Of a stretch of DNA of 64,000 nt, positions 38,318-46,865 are shown piece by piece. The position numbers and the translations under genes are program-made. Each line of letters begins with the position of its first letter. The stretch's first letter is position 1. Origin of the DNA: Pseudomonas shahriarae (lineage in GTDB: Bacteria > Pseudomonadota > Gammaproteobacteria > Pseudomonadales > Pseudomonadaceae); contig NZ_CP077085.1 of assembly GCF_014268455.2 (NCBI RefSeq), positions 2,268,501-2,332,500 of the forward strand, read 5' to 3'. A model generated the notes under the pieces. That model was not told where the DNA came from, searched no databases, and saw nothing but the letters and a program-made list of their open reading frames with translations.

Positions 38318-39162
38318 AAGGGTTTCCTTGCAGGGGCCGTCTTGGCGGCAGTCTTGTCCATGGGGTCGAAATATTCCATGGCGCGGGCCAGGCTGGCCTG
38401 GGACAGTTCGCCCAGGTGGCTGTTGATCAGCCGGCCATCGGCTTGATAGAAGAGGGTGGTCGGCAGGGCCATGGAACCCACGGCCTGGCCCAGGCGGCCA
38501 CTGGCGTCGAACAGCACGTTGTCCAGGTTCAGGCCCTGGGTAGCCAGGTAGGTGCTGACGCTTTGCATGCTTTCGGCCTGGTTGACGAACAGGAAGGTCA
38601 CGTCCGGCCGCTGCTTCTGGGCGTTTTCCAGTACCGGCATTTCCCGCCGGCAGGGCGGGCACCAGGTGGCCCAGAGGTTGATCACCAGCGGGCCGCCCTG
38701 GTAGTCAGCCAGTTGCACGGTTTCGCCATCGGCATTGCGCAGGGCGATGTCCGGCAGGCGCGTACCTTTTTCGTAGATGTTCAACGAGAAACTGGCCAGT
38801 GCCCAGAAGGCCAGGCCGCTGACCACACCGGCGCTAAGCGGTTTGCGCAGGGCCGGGCGGCGCCAGCTCCACAGCAGGGCGGCGATGATCAGCACGATCA
38901 CCCCAGGCCAGGCCAGGAAACCGCCGTCGCGCAGGTCGACGATCTGCAACGGGTCGTCGCGGTAGTACGACCAGTACATCAAGACAAAGCCGATACGCGC
39001 ACTGAGCATGCCCAGCAGGAACAGGCTGAACAGCACCGATTCGGGGTTCTCGCCGCCCCGCTTGGCCACGCGCCAGCCCACGACTGTGGCGAGGGTCAGC
39101 GCACTGATCAGCAGCAGATGGTTCAAGGCAATGGCAAAGGTGCCGATGGTCAAGGTCAGCAT
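38293..39162 (-). CDS. Membrane-anchored TlpA-like thioredoxin with Lgt-like N-terminal domain
   Basis: This 289-residue protein has four or so membrane helices (about residues 7-30, 43-65, 84-100, 112-128) and a C-terminal periplasmic thioredoxin domain with CPPC at residues 168-171 (WATWCPPCRREMPVLENA). The membrane part contains SARIGFVLMYW, reminiscent of the prolipoprotein diacylglyceryl transferase (Lgt) signature, but it is too short for a full Lgt. It probably passes electrons from DsbD2 to DsbG or another target. Starts in a TGATG overlap with the dsbD2 stop. Confidence 0.85.
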   Translation of the reverse strand: MLTLTIGTFAIALNHLLLISALTLATVVGWRVAKRGGENPESVLFSLFLLGMLSARIGFVLMYWSYYRDDPLQIVDLRDGGFLAWPGVIVLIIAALLWSWRRPALRKPLSAGVVSGLAFWALASFSLNIYEKGTRLPDIALRNADGETVQLADYQGGPLVINLWATWCPPCRREMPVLENAQKQRPDVTFLFVNQAESMQSVSTYLATQGLNLDNVLFDASGRLGQAVGSMALPTTLFYQADGRLINSHLGELSQASLARAMEYFDPMDKTAAKTAPARKPLCPASATC

Positions 39163-40892
39163 CAGAGTGCTTCCCGGGTCTGGGTCCAGCGTTGCAGGAA
39201 GGCTGCGGCATCCACTTCGCCGGTGATGCGTTGGGCGCGGCGCTCTGCACCGTCGGGGCCGATCCAGACGAAGCTCGGTGGGCCAGGGACTTTGTAGCGA
39301 CCCAGCAACTCACGGCTGGCGGCGTTGTCGGCGGTGACGTCCAGGCGCAGCAGGCGCACGTCCTTCAGGGCGTCCATCACTTCGGGTTTGCCGAACACCT
39401 GTTTTTCCATGATTTTGCACGACACACACCAGTCGGCGTAGTAGTCCAGCAGCACCCATTGGCCCTGGGCCTTGGCGCTGTCGAGCTGGGCTTGCAGGGC
39501 TACCGGGTCGTTGAGGGTGATAAAGCTGTCATGGGCAGTCGGCGCGCCGGCCACCGTCGAGCCACCGAAGACCTTGAGCGGCTGCCACAGGTCGTCGCTG
39601 CCACCGGCGGCGCCGATCACCAGGATCGCGCCCCACAGCCCCAGGACCAGGGAGCCGGCACCCAGTGCCTTGGCGATCAGCCCGTACTCACGGGCCAGGC
39701 TCCAGCCGCAGTAGGCCATGACCAGCGCCAGTACACCCCACAGGCCGAGCCACAGGCTTTCGTCGACGACCGGGCGAATCATCAACACGGCGGTCGCGAG
39801 GAACAGGAAGCCAAACACGCCCTTCAGCACGTTCATCCAGGTGCCCGGCTTGGGCAGGAAGCGATTGCCCACGGTCACCAGCAATAGCAAGGGCACACCG
39901 ATACCGATGCCCATGGCAAACAGGATCAGGCCGCCGTGCAGGGCATTGCCGCTTTGCGCGATATACAGCAGGGCGCCGGCCAGGGGCGCGGTCATGCACG
40001 GGCCCACCAGCAGGCCGGACAAGGCGCCGAGCACCCCGGCGCCGACCAGGCTGCCGCCGTTTTGCTGGCGGCTGGCGTTATCCAGGCGATCGCGCAGGAA
40101 GGCCGGCAGTTGCAGTTCAAAGAAGCCGAACATCGGCAGGGCGAGGATCACAAACAACCCGGCGAAACTGCCGAGGATCCACGGGGTTTGCAGCAGCGCG
40201 GCGAGGTTGCTGCCGGCCAGCGCGGCCAGCACGCCGAGGGCGGCATACACCAGGGCCATGCACACCACATAACTGCTGGCCAGGGCAAAACCACGGCGTG
40301 GGCTGGCACCGCTGCCTACCACCAGGCCAGCAAGGATTGGCAGCATCGGCAGCGAGCACGGGGCGAACGCCAGCAGCAGGCCCAGGCCGAAGAACACCAA
40401 CAGGCTCCAGCCCAGGCTGCGTTGCTGCAGGCCACTGGCCAGGCTTTCATCCTGGGCCTCGGCGGTGGCGGCCACGGCGGGGTTACCACCCAGGTCCACG
40501 GTGAGCGATTGCGGTGGGTAGCACAGGCCGGCATCGGCACAGCCCTGCCAGCCCAGCTTGACCTTGCCGGTGGCACCGGCCGGAAGCTTCACTTCCAGAC
40601 CCTGGCGGTACACCTGTTGCTCGCCGAAGAACTCGTCGCTATGGGCTTCGCCCTGGGGCAGCACGGGCTGTTCGGCCAGGCCTTCGAATTTCATGCGTTG
40701 CTGGTACAGGTAATAACCGTCGGCAATCTGCCAATACAGCTGGGTTTCACCGGAAGCCAGGCGCTCGGAGGTAAAGGTGAAGGCCTTGCCTACCGGGAGG
40801 AACTCGGCCTTGGTCTCGAACGGATTGTTGCCAGGCGCGGCCTGGGCCAATCCGGTGAACAACACCAACAGGAAGATAAACAGATGCCGCAT
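39162..40892 (-). CDS. dsbD2: Cytochrome c-type biogenesis/thiol reductase DsbD2
   Basis: This 576-residue inner-membrane reductase carries electrons from cytoplasmic thioredoxin to the periplasm. It shows a signal peptide, a periplasmic alpha domain with the Cys pair GCADAGLCYPP, an eight-helix beta domain with the redox cysteines in FAPCSLPMLPI and GPCMTAPLAG, and a C-terminal gamma domain with DWCVSCKIMEKQVF. ATG at 40892 is preferred over an upstream TTG because AAGG stands 7 nt before it. First gene of a three-gene operon with the TlpA-like gene and dsbG. Confidence 0.92.
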   Translation of the reverse strand: MRHLFIFLLVLFTGLAQAAPGNNPFETKAEFLPVGKAFTFTSERLASGETQLYWQIADGYYLYQQRMKFEGLAEQPVLPQGEAHSDEFFGEQQVYRQGLEVKLPAGATGKVKLGWQGCADAGLCYPPQSLTVDLGGNPAVAATAEAQDESLASGLQQRSLGWSLLVFFGLGLLLAFAPCSLPMLPILAGLVVGSGASPRRGFALASSYVVCMALVYAALGVLAALAGSNLAALLQTPWILGSFAGLFVILALPMFGFFELQLPAFLRDRLDNASRQQNGGSLVGAGVLGALSGLLVGPCMTAPLAGALLYIAQSGNALHGGLILFAMGIGIGVPLLLLVTVGNRFLPKPGTWMNVLKGVFGFLFLATAVLMIRPVVDESLWLGLWGVLALVMAYCGWSLAREYGLIAKALGAGSLVLGLWGAILVIGAAGGSDDLWQPLKVFGGSTVAGAPTAHDSFITLNDPVALQAQLDSAKAQGQWVLLDYYADWCVSCKIMEKQVFGKPEVMDALKDVRLLRLDVTADNAASRELLGRYKVPGPPSFVWIGPDGAERRAQRITGEVDAAAFLQRWTQTREAL

Positions 40893-40939
40893 GGTCAAGC
40901 CTTAGTTCGATGCAAGTGGGGCACACAATGTGGGGTGCT

Positions 40940-40959
40940 GATTAACCGATGATTAACCG
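40940..40959. promoter_or_regulatory. Direct repeat, likely OmpR-type regulator site
   Basis: GATTAACCG occurs at 40940-40948 and 40951-40959, one helical turn (11 bp) apart, in the gap between divergent dsbD2 and the response regulator. OmpR-family regulators bind such direct repeats, so the neighbouring regulator is the natural candidate for controlling both sides. Confidence 0.6.
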
Positions 40960-41063
40960 GGCTATTCTAGAGTGTAGGGATTTTCGAGGCGCGCCTCTTT
41001 TGCCGGCATAATGCGCGCTTAATCCGCCCTCCTTTAAATCAGCATTTTTGCAAAGGGTTCAGC

Positions 41064-41744
41064 ATGCACGTACTGGTCTGTGAAGACGATGACCTGATTG
41101 CCAGTGGCATCGTTGCCGGTCTCGGCGCCCAGGGCTTTACGGTCGAGCGCGTAGCCACGGCCGCAGCCGCGCGGGCGATGCTCAAGGCGGCGGAGTTTGA
41201 CATCATGGTGCTCGACCTCGGCCTGCCGGATGAAGACGGCCTGAAACTGCTGCAACAACAGCGCAGTGCAGGCCTGGAGATTCCGGTGCTGATCCTCACC
41301 GCGCGGGATTCGGTGACCAATCGGGTCGACGGCCTGCAGGCCGGCGCCGACGATTACCTGCTCAAGCCCTTCGACTTGCGTGAACTGGCGGCCCGCCTGC
41401 AAACCCTGCTGCGCCGGGTGGCCGGGCGTAGCGTCAACCTGATCGAGCATGGCCGGCTGACCTACAACCCCAGCAGCCGGGAAACCCTGTTGGGCGGCCA
41501 ATCGGTGGACTTGTCCCGCCGTGAACAGGCGTTGTTGCAGGCACTGCTGCACAACCGTGGCCGGGTGCTGTCCAGCGAGCAGCTCAAAGACAGCGTCTAC
41601 GGCTTTAACGACGAGTTGGAAAGCAACGCCCTCAACGTGCATATCCACCACCTGCGCCGCAAATTGGGCAATGGCATTGTCGAGACCGTGCGTGGCCTGG
41701 GCTACCGCCTGGGCCCGGCGGACGGTGGAGAGGACGCTTCGTGA
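41064..41744 (+). CDS. OmpR-family response regulator of the dsb locus
   Basis: This is a 226-residue regulator with receiver domain (acidic D8-D10, phospho-acceptor Asp51 in MVLDLGLPDEDG, Lys near 101 in YLLKPFDLREL) and a winged-helix DNA-binding domain (LSRREQALLQALL, NALNVHIHHLRRKLG, IETVRGLGYRL). It is divergent from dsbD2 and equivalent in position to P. aeruginosa PA2479. Its stop overlaps the kinase start (TGATG). It probably senses envelope or metal stress with its partner; the stimulus is unknown. Confidence 0.93.
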   Translation: MHVLVCEDDDLIASGIVAGLGAQGFTVERVATAAAARAMLKAAEFDIMVLDLGLPDEDGLKLLQQQRSAGLEIPVLILTARDSVTNRVDGLQAGADDYLLKPFDLRELAARLQTLLRRVAGRSVNLIEHGRLTYNPSSRETLLGGQSVDLSRREQALLQALLHNRGRVLSSEQLKDSVYGFNDELESNALNVHIHHLRRKLGNGIVETVRGLGYRLGPADGGEDAS

Positions 41745-43063
41745 TGAGTCTGCGTCTGCGCCTGACGTTCAAGCTGGGCGCCGCTTTTGTGCTGATCTGG
41801 GTGCTGGCAGCGACCTGGATGCTCAACGACCTGCGTAACCAGATGATGTTTTCCCTGGATCAGCGGCTGGTGGCGTCGGCGCGCATGGTGGCCGGGCTGA
41901 TGGAGCAGATGCCCGGCCTGGCCAGTGTGGGCGAGGGCAAACGCTTTGGCGCCGAGCAATTGAATGTGCCGGGGGGCATGGCGTGCCAGGTCAGTTCGCT
42001 GCGTGGCGAAGTCCTGGCGCGCAGCCATACCACCCCGGATCAGGGCCTGGAATCCCGGCAGAGTGGCTTTCGCGACCAGATCATCGACGGCGCCGCCTGG
42101 CGCAGCTTTACCCTGGCCCGGGGCGATTTGTTTATCACCACCGCCGACCGCCAGGTGGAGCGCGAGGCGCTGAATATGTCGATCCTGCTGGCGGCCTCGG
42201 TGCCGGTGGGCGTGGCTCTGCTGGGCTGCCTGTGCCTGTTGTGGCTGGGGATCGGCCAGAGCCTGGTGCCACTCAACCGTATGCGCGATGCCTTGATGCG
42301 CCGCAGCGCCGACTCCCTCGAGCCCTTGCAGATTCACCCGTTGCCCAGCGAGCTCAAGCCGTTGCTCGACACTCAGAACCAGCTGTTGCAACGCATCGCC
42401 AAGGCCATTGAGCGCGAGCGCCGGCTGACGGGCGATGCCGCCCACGAACTGCGCAGCCCCCTTACGGCGATCAAGACCCACCTGCAAGTGGCACGCATGA
42501 CCGACGGCGCGGCCCGCGACCAATCCCTGGCCCATGCCGAGGAGGGCGCCGACCGCCTGCATCGCACCCTTGAGCAATTGCTGCTGCTGGCGCGGGTCGA
42601 GGGCAGCCTGTCGTTTGATGACGGCTTGCAGTCCAGCGCCGAGCAGGTGGCGCGCCTGGCGATCCAGGACGCCAACGCCGGCGACAACCGGCGCATCGAC
42701 CTGATCTTGCCGGACAACCTGCCCGATAATCCGGTGGAAATGCCCGTGGGCCTGGCGGTTGCCGCCTTGCGCAACCTGCTGGATAACGCCCTGAGCCATA
42801 CCCCGGCCGATACGCGGGTGGAATTGAGTGTGTTTACCCAGGGCAATCAGGTGGTGTTCCGCGTGCGCGACCACGGCGCGCCGATCTCCAGCGAAGACCT
42901 GCAACATCTGACTCAACGTTTCTGGCGCAATGGCAACAGCGGTGGTTGTGGCCTGGGCCTGGCCATCGTGCAGGCGATTGTCCAGCGCTGTTCCTGTTCC
43001 CTGGCCTTCGACAGCCAGCCCGACGGCCTGCGGGTCGACCTGGGGATGCCGCTGCGACGCTGA
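41744..43063 (+). CDS. Sensor histidine kinase of the dsb locus
   Basis: This 439-residue kinase has a first membrane helix (about residues 9-27), a periplasmic sensor segment of some 115 residues, a second helix (about 146-170), a HAMP-like linker, the phospho-acceptor His234 in GDAAHELRSPLTAIK, and an HATPase domain (NLLDNALSHTP, GGCGLGLAIVQAIV). The ATG at 41744 overlaps the regulator stop; a GTG one codon earlier is possible. The QseC-like layout fits OmpR partners. A terminator follows. Confidence 0.92.
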   Translation: MSLRLRLTFKLGAAFVLIWVLAATWMLNDLRNQMMFSLDQRLVASARMVAGLMEQMPGLASVGEGKRFGAEQLNVPGGMACQVSSLRGEVLARSHTTPDQGLESRQSGFRDQIIDGAAWRSFTLARGDLFITTADRQVEREALNMSILLAASVPVGVALLGCLCLLWLGIGQSLVPLNRMRDALMRRSADSLEPLQIHPLPSELKPLLDTQNQLLQRIAKAIERERRLTGDAAHELRSPLTAIKTHLQVARMTDGAARDQSLAHAEEGADRLHRTLEQLLLLARVEGSLSFDDGLQSSAEQVARLAIQDANAGDNRRIDLILPDNLPDNPVEMPVGLAVAALRNLLDNALSHTPADTRVELSVFTQGNQVVFRVRDHGAPISSEDLQHLTQRFWRNGNSGGCGLGLAIVQAIVQRCSCSLAFDSQPDGLRVDLGMPLRR

Positions 43064-43088
43064 TCTTTCCTTGCACCCACATAACTAC

Positions 43089-43130
43089 CGCCATCCTCAG
43101 GCCCGGTGCTTCAGGATGGCGTTAATTTTT
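43089..43130 (+). terminator. Rho-independent terminator of the two-component operon
   Basis: CGCCATCCT (43089-43097) pairs with AGGATGGCG (43113-43121) and is followed by TTAATTTTTG. It lies 26 bp after the kinase stop. Confidence 0.8.
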
Positions 43131-43186
43131 GTGTTTGCAGGTTTGCCGGCTGAATGACTCAGCCTGTATTGAAAAGGACAGCGCCT

Positions 43187-43960
43187 ATGTTGGTCATCGA
43201 CTCCACTTACCCCGCCCAGGATTTTAATCAACGCAATGGCGAAGCCGTGCGCCAGTTGGTGGTGCATTACACCGCCGCGCCCTTCGCCTCTTCCCTGCGC
43301 ACCCTGACGCAGCAGGGTGTCAGTGCCCATTACCTGCTGCCCGACCCCCTCGAGGCGGGTTATCGAGACGCCGGCTACGACGAGTTGCGGGTATTTCAAC
43401 TGGTGGATGAACATCAGCGCGCCTGGCATGCGGGGGCCAGTCATTGGGCGGGCCGCGATAACGTCAACACGCGCTCTATCGGCATCGAGATCGTCAATCT
43501 GGCTCGCGACGATGGCGGGGTTTTTACCTTTCCTGCCTACGGGGCGGAGCAAATCGAGGTACTGATCGCGCTGATCCACGACATTTGCGCCCGTCATCCG
43601 CAGATCGGCGCCACCGATATCGTCGGCCATTCGGATGTGGCGTTCTGGCGCAAAAGTGACCCGGGTCCACGGCTGCCCTGGCACGGCTTGTTCGAGGCGG
43701 GCATTGGCGCCTGGTTCGATGAAGAGGTCAAAAACGCCTATGTGCGCCGCTTTCGCATGGGCTTGCCCCAGGAGGTGGAGATCGAACGGGCCTTTCAGCG
43801 CTACGGCTACGCCCCGGCACGAAACCGCCAGGCGTTCCAGCAACGGGTGCGTGCGTTCCAGATGCACTTCCGGCCAGCCGACTATCGTGGGCAACTGGAT
43901 ATCGACACCTGCGCGATTCTCTATGCGTTGAACGAAAGGTACAGCAGTGCCGGCGAGTGA
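43187..43960 (+). CDS. N-acetylmuramoyl-L-alanine amidase, AmiD/AmpD type
   Basis: This 257-residue Zn-dependent amidase (Amidase_2) cleaves the lactyl amide of peptidoglycan or anhydro-muropeptides. The zinc-site residues include His27 in LVVHYTAA, a second His region (VSAHYLL), and the C-terminal VGHSDVAFWRKSDPGPRLPW stretch. A C-terminal helical part (about 190-250) resembles a peptidoglycan-binding domain. The similarity is best to AmiD, but AmiD is an outer-membrane lipoprotein and this frame shows no signal peptide, so the protein may be cytoplasmic and act in muropeptide recycling. Start 43187 is preceded by AAGGAC. Confidence 0.85.
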   Translation: MLVIDSTYPAQDFNQRNGEAVRQLVVHYTAAPFASSLRTLTQQGVSAHYLLPDPLEAGYRDAGYDELRVFQLVDEHQRAWHAGASHWAGRDNVNTRSIGIEIVNLARDDGGVFTFPAYGAEQIEVLIALIHDICARHPQIGATDIVGHSDVAFWRKSDPGPRLPWHGLFEAGIGAWFDEEVKNAYVRRFRMGLPQEVEIERAFQRYGYAPARNRQAFQQRVRAFQMHFRPADYRGQLDIDTCAILYALNERYSSAGE

Positions 43961-43991
43961 GCCATTCGCCGTTTTTTCAACGACCCAGGTG

Positions 43992-44015
43992 TAAATCCTC
44001 ACGCCGCTGAAGCGT
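43992..44015 (+). promoter_or_regulatory. PvdS-dependent promoter of pvdH
   Basis: TAAATCC begins at 43992, with CGT at 44013-44015 after a 16-nt gap from TAAAT. It lies 97 bp before the pvdH start. The TAAATCC core is the closest to consensus among the sites in this window. Confidence 0.8.
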
Positions 44016-44112
44016 TTCCAGAACAGGAAATCCGTGCGCATGCCCTTTGGGGGCCAGACGTCAACGGGTTGGCAGTTTGGTCACCATCATCCGCGTATTG
44101 AGGGATCTAGAG

Positions 44113-45525
44113 ATGTCAGTCGCTACCAGTCGCATTGACGATTTGCAGGTGTCGGCCAGCCCGACGCCGGCGGAAACGCTTTACCAGTTCGATGAATCAC
44201 CGCTGCTGGCCCGCCAGCGCCTGCAGGAGTCCAATGCCCGCAGTTACCCACGGCGTATCCCCCTGGCACTCAAGCGGGCCAAGGGCATTTATGTCGAGGA
44301 CGTCGAGGGGCGAAGTTTTATCGACTGCCTGGCCGGGGCCGGTACGTTGGCCCTGGGGCATAACCACCCGGTGGTGATCGAGGCGATCCAGCAGGTGCTG
44401 CAGGACGAGTTGCCTCTGCATACCCTGGACTTGACCACGCCGGTCAAGGATCAGTTTGTGCAGGATCTGTTCGGCCTGCTGCCTGCGGAGCTGGCGCGGG
44501 AGGCGAAGATCCAGTTTTGCGGGCCCACCGGCACCGATGCGGTGGAAGCCGCGCTGAAGCTGGTACGCACCGCCACGGGGCGCAGCACGGTGTTGTCGTT
44601 CCAGGGCGGTTATCACGGCATGAGCCAGGGCGCGTTGAGCCTGATGGGCTGTCTGGGGCCGAAAAAGCCATTGGGTGCCTTGCTGGCCAACGGCGTGCAG
44701 TTCCTGCCATTCCCCTATGACTACCGGTGCCCGTTCGGCCTGGGTGGGGCAGAGGGGGTCAAGGTCAACCTGCATTACCTGGAAAACCTGCTCAACGACC
44801 CGGAGGCCGGCGTATTGCTACCGGCGGCGGTGATCGTCGAAGTGGTGCAGGGCGAGGGCGGCGTAATCCCGGCCGACCTCGACTGGCTGCGCGGCCTGCG
44901 GCGGATTACCGAGCAGGCCGGGGTGGCGCTGATCGTGGATGAGATCCAGAGCGGTTTCGGGCGCACCGGCAAGATGTTTGCCTTTGAACATGCCGGCATT
45001 GTTCCGGATGTGGTGGTGTTGTCCAAAGCCATTGGCGGCAGCCTGCCGCTGGCGGTGGTGGTCTATCGCGAGTGGCTCGACACCTGGCTGCCGGGCGCCC
45101 ATGCCGGCACCTTCCGGGGCAATCAGATGGCCATGGCGGCGGGGTCGGCGGTGATGCGCTACCTCAAGGAGCACAACGTGGCCGACCACGCCGCCGCCAT
45201 GGGTGAGCGCTTGAGTGAACATCTGCGCATCCTGCAGCGGGACTTTCCACAACTGGGGGATATCCGCGGGCGCGGCCTGATGCTGGGCGTGGAACTGGTG
45301 AACCCGAGCGGCACGCCGGATGTCCAGGGGCACCCGCCGGTCCATCGACAATTGGCGCCGCTGGTACAGCGCGAGTGCCTCAAGCGCGGGTTGATTCTGG
45401 AGCTGGGCGGGCGCCATGGCAGCGTGGTGCGTTTCCTGCCGCCGCTGGTCATCACCGGCGCAGAAATCGACCGCGTGGCAGAGATCTTCGGCCGGGCTTT
45501 GGCGGCGGCCGTGGCCAGCCTCTAA
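44113..45525 (+). CDS. pvdH: L-2,4-diaminobutyrate:2-oxoglutarate aminotransferase PvdH
   Basis: PvdH makes L-2,4-diaminobutyrate from aspartate-beta-semialdehyde; this amino acid is incorporated by PvdL module 3 and forms part of the chromophore. The 470-residue class III aminotransferase has the PLP-binding Lys305 in VVLSKAIGGSLP, the GPTGTDAVEAALKL substrate stretch, FQGGYHGMSQGALS and the DEIQSGFGRTGKMF motif. The start is the ATG with AGGGAT upstream. A PvdS-type promoter precedes it, and mbtH follows after 79 bp. Confidence 0.95.
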   Translation: MSVATSRIDDLQVSASPTPAETLYQFDESPLLARQRLQESNARSYPRRIPLALKRAKGIYVEDVEGRSFIDCLAGAGTLALGHNHPVVIEAIQQVLQDELPLHTLDLTTPVKDQFVQDLFGLLPAELAREAKIQFCGPTGTDAVEAALKLVRTATGRSTVLSFQGGYHGMSQGALSLMGCLGPKKPLGALLANGVQFLPFPYDYRCPFGLGGAEGVKVNLHYLENLLNDPEAGVLLPAAVIVEVVQGEGGVIPADLDWLRGLRRITEQAGVALIVDEIQSGFGRTGKMFAFEHAGIVPDVVVLSKAIGGSLPLAVVVYREWLDTWLPGAHAGTFRGNQMAMAAGSAVMRYLKEHNVADHAAAMGERLSEHLRILQRDFPQLGDIRGRGLMLGVELVNPSGTPDVQGHPPVHRQLAPLVQRECLKRGLILELGGRHGSVVRFLPPLVITGAEIDRVAEIFGRALAAAVASL

Positions 45526-45546
45526 TTTTCCTGCGCCGCTATACGT
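45523..45546 (+). promoter_or_regulatory. PvdS-type promoter of mbtH, overlapping the pvdH stop
   Basis: TAATT at 45523-45527 (containing the pvdH TAA), 16-nt spacer, CGT at 45544-45546. One mismatch from TAAAT, identical core to the pvdG site. Confidence 0.6.
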
Positions 45547-45560
45547 TCCTACATACATCA

Positions 45561-45579
45561 GCCACGCGCAGTGCGTGGC
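45561..45579 (+). other. Hairpin in the mbtH 5' leader
   Basis: GCCACGC and GCGTGGC pair around GCAGT, 14 bp before the GGAG ribosome-binding site of mbtH. It could stabilise the short transcript. Confidence 0.4.
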
Positions 45580-45604
45580 AGCCTTTGAGTGACGGAGAAC
45601 CGCA

Positions 45605-45829
45605 ATGACCTCAGTATTTGACCGCGAAGACATCCTGTTCCAGGTGGTGGTCAACCATGAAGAACAGTATTCCATCTGGCCCGACTACAAGGCCGTGCCA
45701 GAGGGCTGGCGCACCGTGGGTAAAAGCGGGATGAAGAAAGAGTGCCTGGCTTACATCGAAGAAGTCTGGACTGATATGCGCCCGCTGAGCTTGCGCCAGA
45801 AGATGGATGCGCAGGTTGTTGCTGGCTGA
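45605..45829 (+). CDS. mbtH: MbtH-like protein of pyoverdine synthesis
   Basis: This 74-residue MbtH-family protein binds and activates adenylation domains of the synthetases. The family signature is clear: [26 protein letters not shown] followed by [18 protein letters not shown], with the three conserved Trp residues. GGAG lies 8 nt before the ATG. It is the equivalent of P. aeruginosa PA2412, next to pvdH, and has its own PvdS-type promoter. Confidence 0.95.
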   Translation: MTSVFDREDILFQVVVNHEEQYSIWPDYKAVPEGWRTVGKSGMKKECLAYIEEVWTDMRPLSLRQKMDAQVVAG

Positions 45830-45838
45830 ACACAAGCA

Positions 45839-45869
45839 AATGTGGGGGCGGGCTTGTCTGGGATGGGCT
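45839..45869. repeat. Degenerate single REP after mbtH
   Basis: A partial REP (GTGGGGGCGGGCTTG followed by a diverged tail) without its inverted partner. Confidence 0.5.
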
Positions 45870-45893
45870 ACACATCTCTTTAGTGATTCTTAG

Positions 45894-46701
45894 GTTTGTG
45901 TACATATCCGTTGCTGCGGTCATGGCGGCTATTGGTTCCGCCCTTACGGCGGGTCACTTTTGGAAAAGAGCCCGGAGTGCCGGCCCAGCCAAAAGTAACC
46001 AAAAGGGCTCTTACCCCACCACTCGGCACCTCGCCCAGGCTCGGTGTGCCCGCCATCCGACATTGATTTGGGGGGCCGCCGCGATGGGCCATCCATGGCC
46101 CAGCGCGGCTAACCCGGCGTCCTGCCGGGTTACCCCCCAAATCAAAATCGGATGACGGCCAGCGTGGTTTAACGGGGCGCCTAAGATCAAAATCACAAGC
46201 AAAGCGAGGCGGCCTGACAGCCGACCTGATTGTCGAAGCGTGAGCGTGTACCTGTGGGAGCTGGCTTGCCTGCGATGGCGGTGTACCAGCCAATACATTT
46301 ATCGACTGATACACCGCCATCGCAGGCAAGCCAGCTCCCACAGGGGAATGCAGCTTCGCACCCCGGCTTTGCTGTTGCTCCGCTTTTGATCTGGCTTTTG
46401 ATCTTGATCTCAGGCGCCCCGTTAAACCACGATGGCCGCAGGCAGGTATTGCGCAGTGGGCACCCCGGCATGGATGCCGGGGTAGCCGCGACACGGCCAT
46501 GGATGGCCGATCGCGGCGGGCCCACGGAGCAATGCCTGACTGCGGGCATGCCGAGCCTAGGCGAGGCACCGAGTGGTGGGGCAGGAGCCCTTTTGGTTAC
46601 TTTTGGCTGGGCCGGCACTCCGGGCTCTTTTCCAAAAGTGACCCGCCGTAAGGGCGGAACCCTAAGTGGCCGTGACCGCAGCAACGGATATGTAAACAAA
46701 C
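45894..46701. repeat. Large composite inverted repeat, about 800 bp
   Basis: The left arm (45894 to about 46195) and the right arm (about 46380 to 46701) are inverted copies. The outer ~165 bases match almost perfectly, including GTTTGTxTACATATCCGTTG at the tips, TTCCGCCCTTACGGCGGG and AAAAGTAACCAAAAGGGCTC. The inner ~130 bases match in blocks, ending with GTTTAACGGGGCGCCT. A separate REPIN sits at the centre. Reading frames in both strands are by-products of the palindrome. It separates the mbtH and fpv ends and looks like a mobile or amplified intergenic family of P. fluorescens genomes. Confidence 0.8.
46251..46344. repeat. REPIN at the centre of the large inverted repeat
   Basis: A nearly perfect 94-bp hairpin: arms beginning CCTGTGGGAGCTGGCTTGCC and ending with its mirror around a ~25-bp loop. 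It is the cleanest REPIN in the window. Confidence 0.88.
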
Positions 46702-46740
46702 CCAATAAGCACTAGATAAAAGAGTTGTGTAGATACCTAT

Positions 46741-46816
46741 GCCGCGATGGCTAAGTGTCAGTCGATACATTAGTTGACTGATACACCGCCATCGCGGGCA
46801 AGCCCGCTCCCACACA
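46741..46816. repeat. REP pair with truncated left arm downstream of fpvF
   Basis: The right arm is complete (CGCGGGCAAGCCCGCTCCCA); the left arm keeps only GCCGCGATGGC and the loop-side GTGTCAGTCGATAC. It lies 50 bp after the fpvF stop. Confidence 0.75.
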
Positions 46817-46865
46817 ACCCCGCTCCCACATAAGCTCGCACACACACAGGGGTATTGCCTTGCTT

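Noticed and set aside
45880..46705. Two long minus-strand frames inside the composite palindrome
   Set aside because: They read through both arms and the REPIN; the similar translations come from the inverted repeat itself and have no protein-like features.
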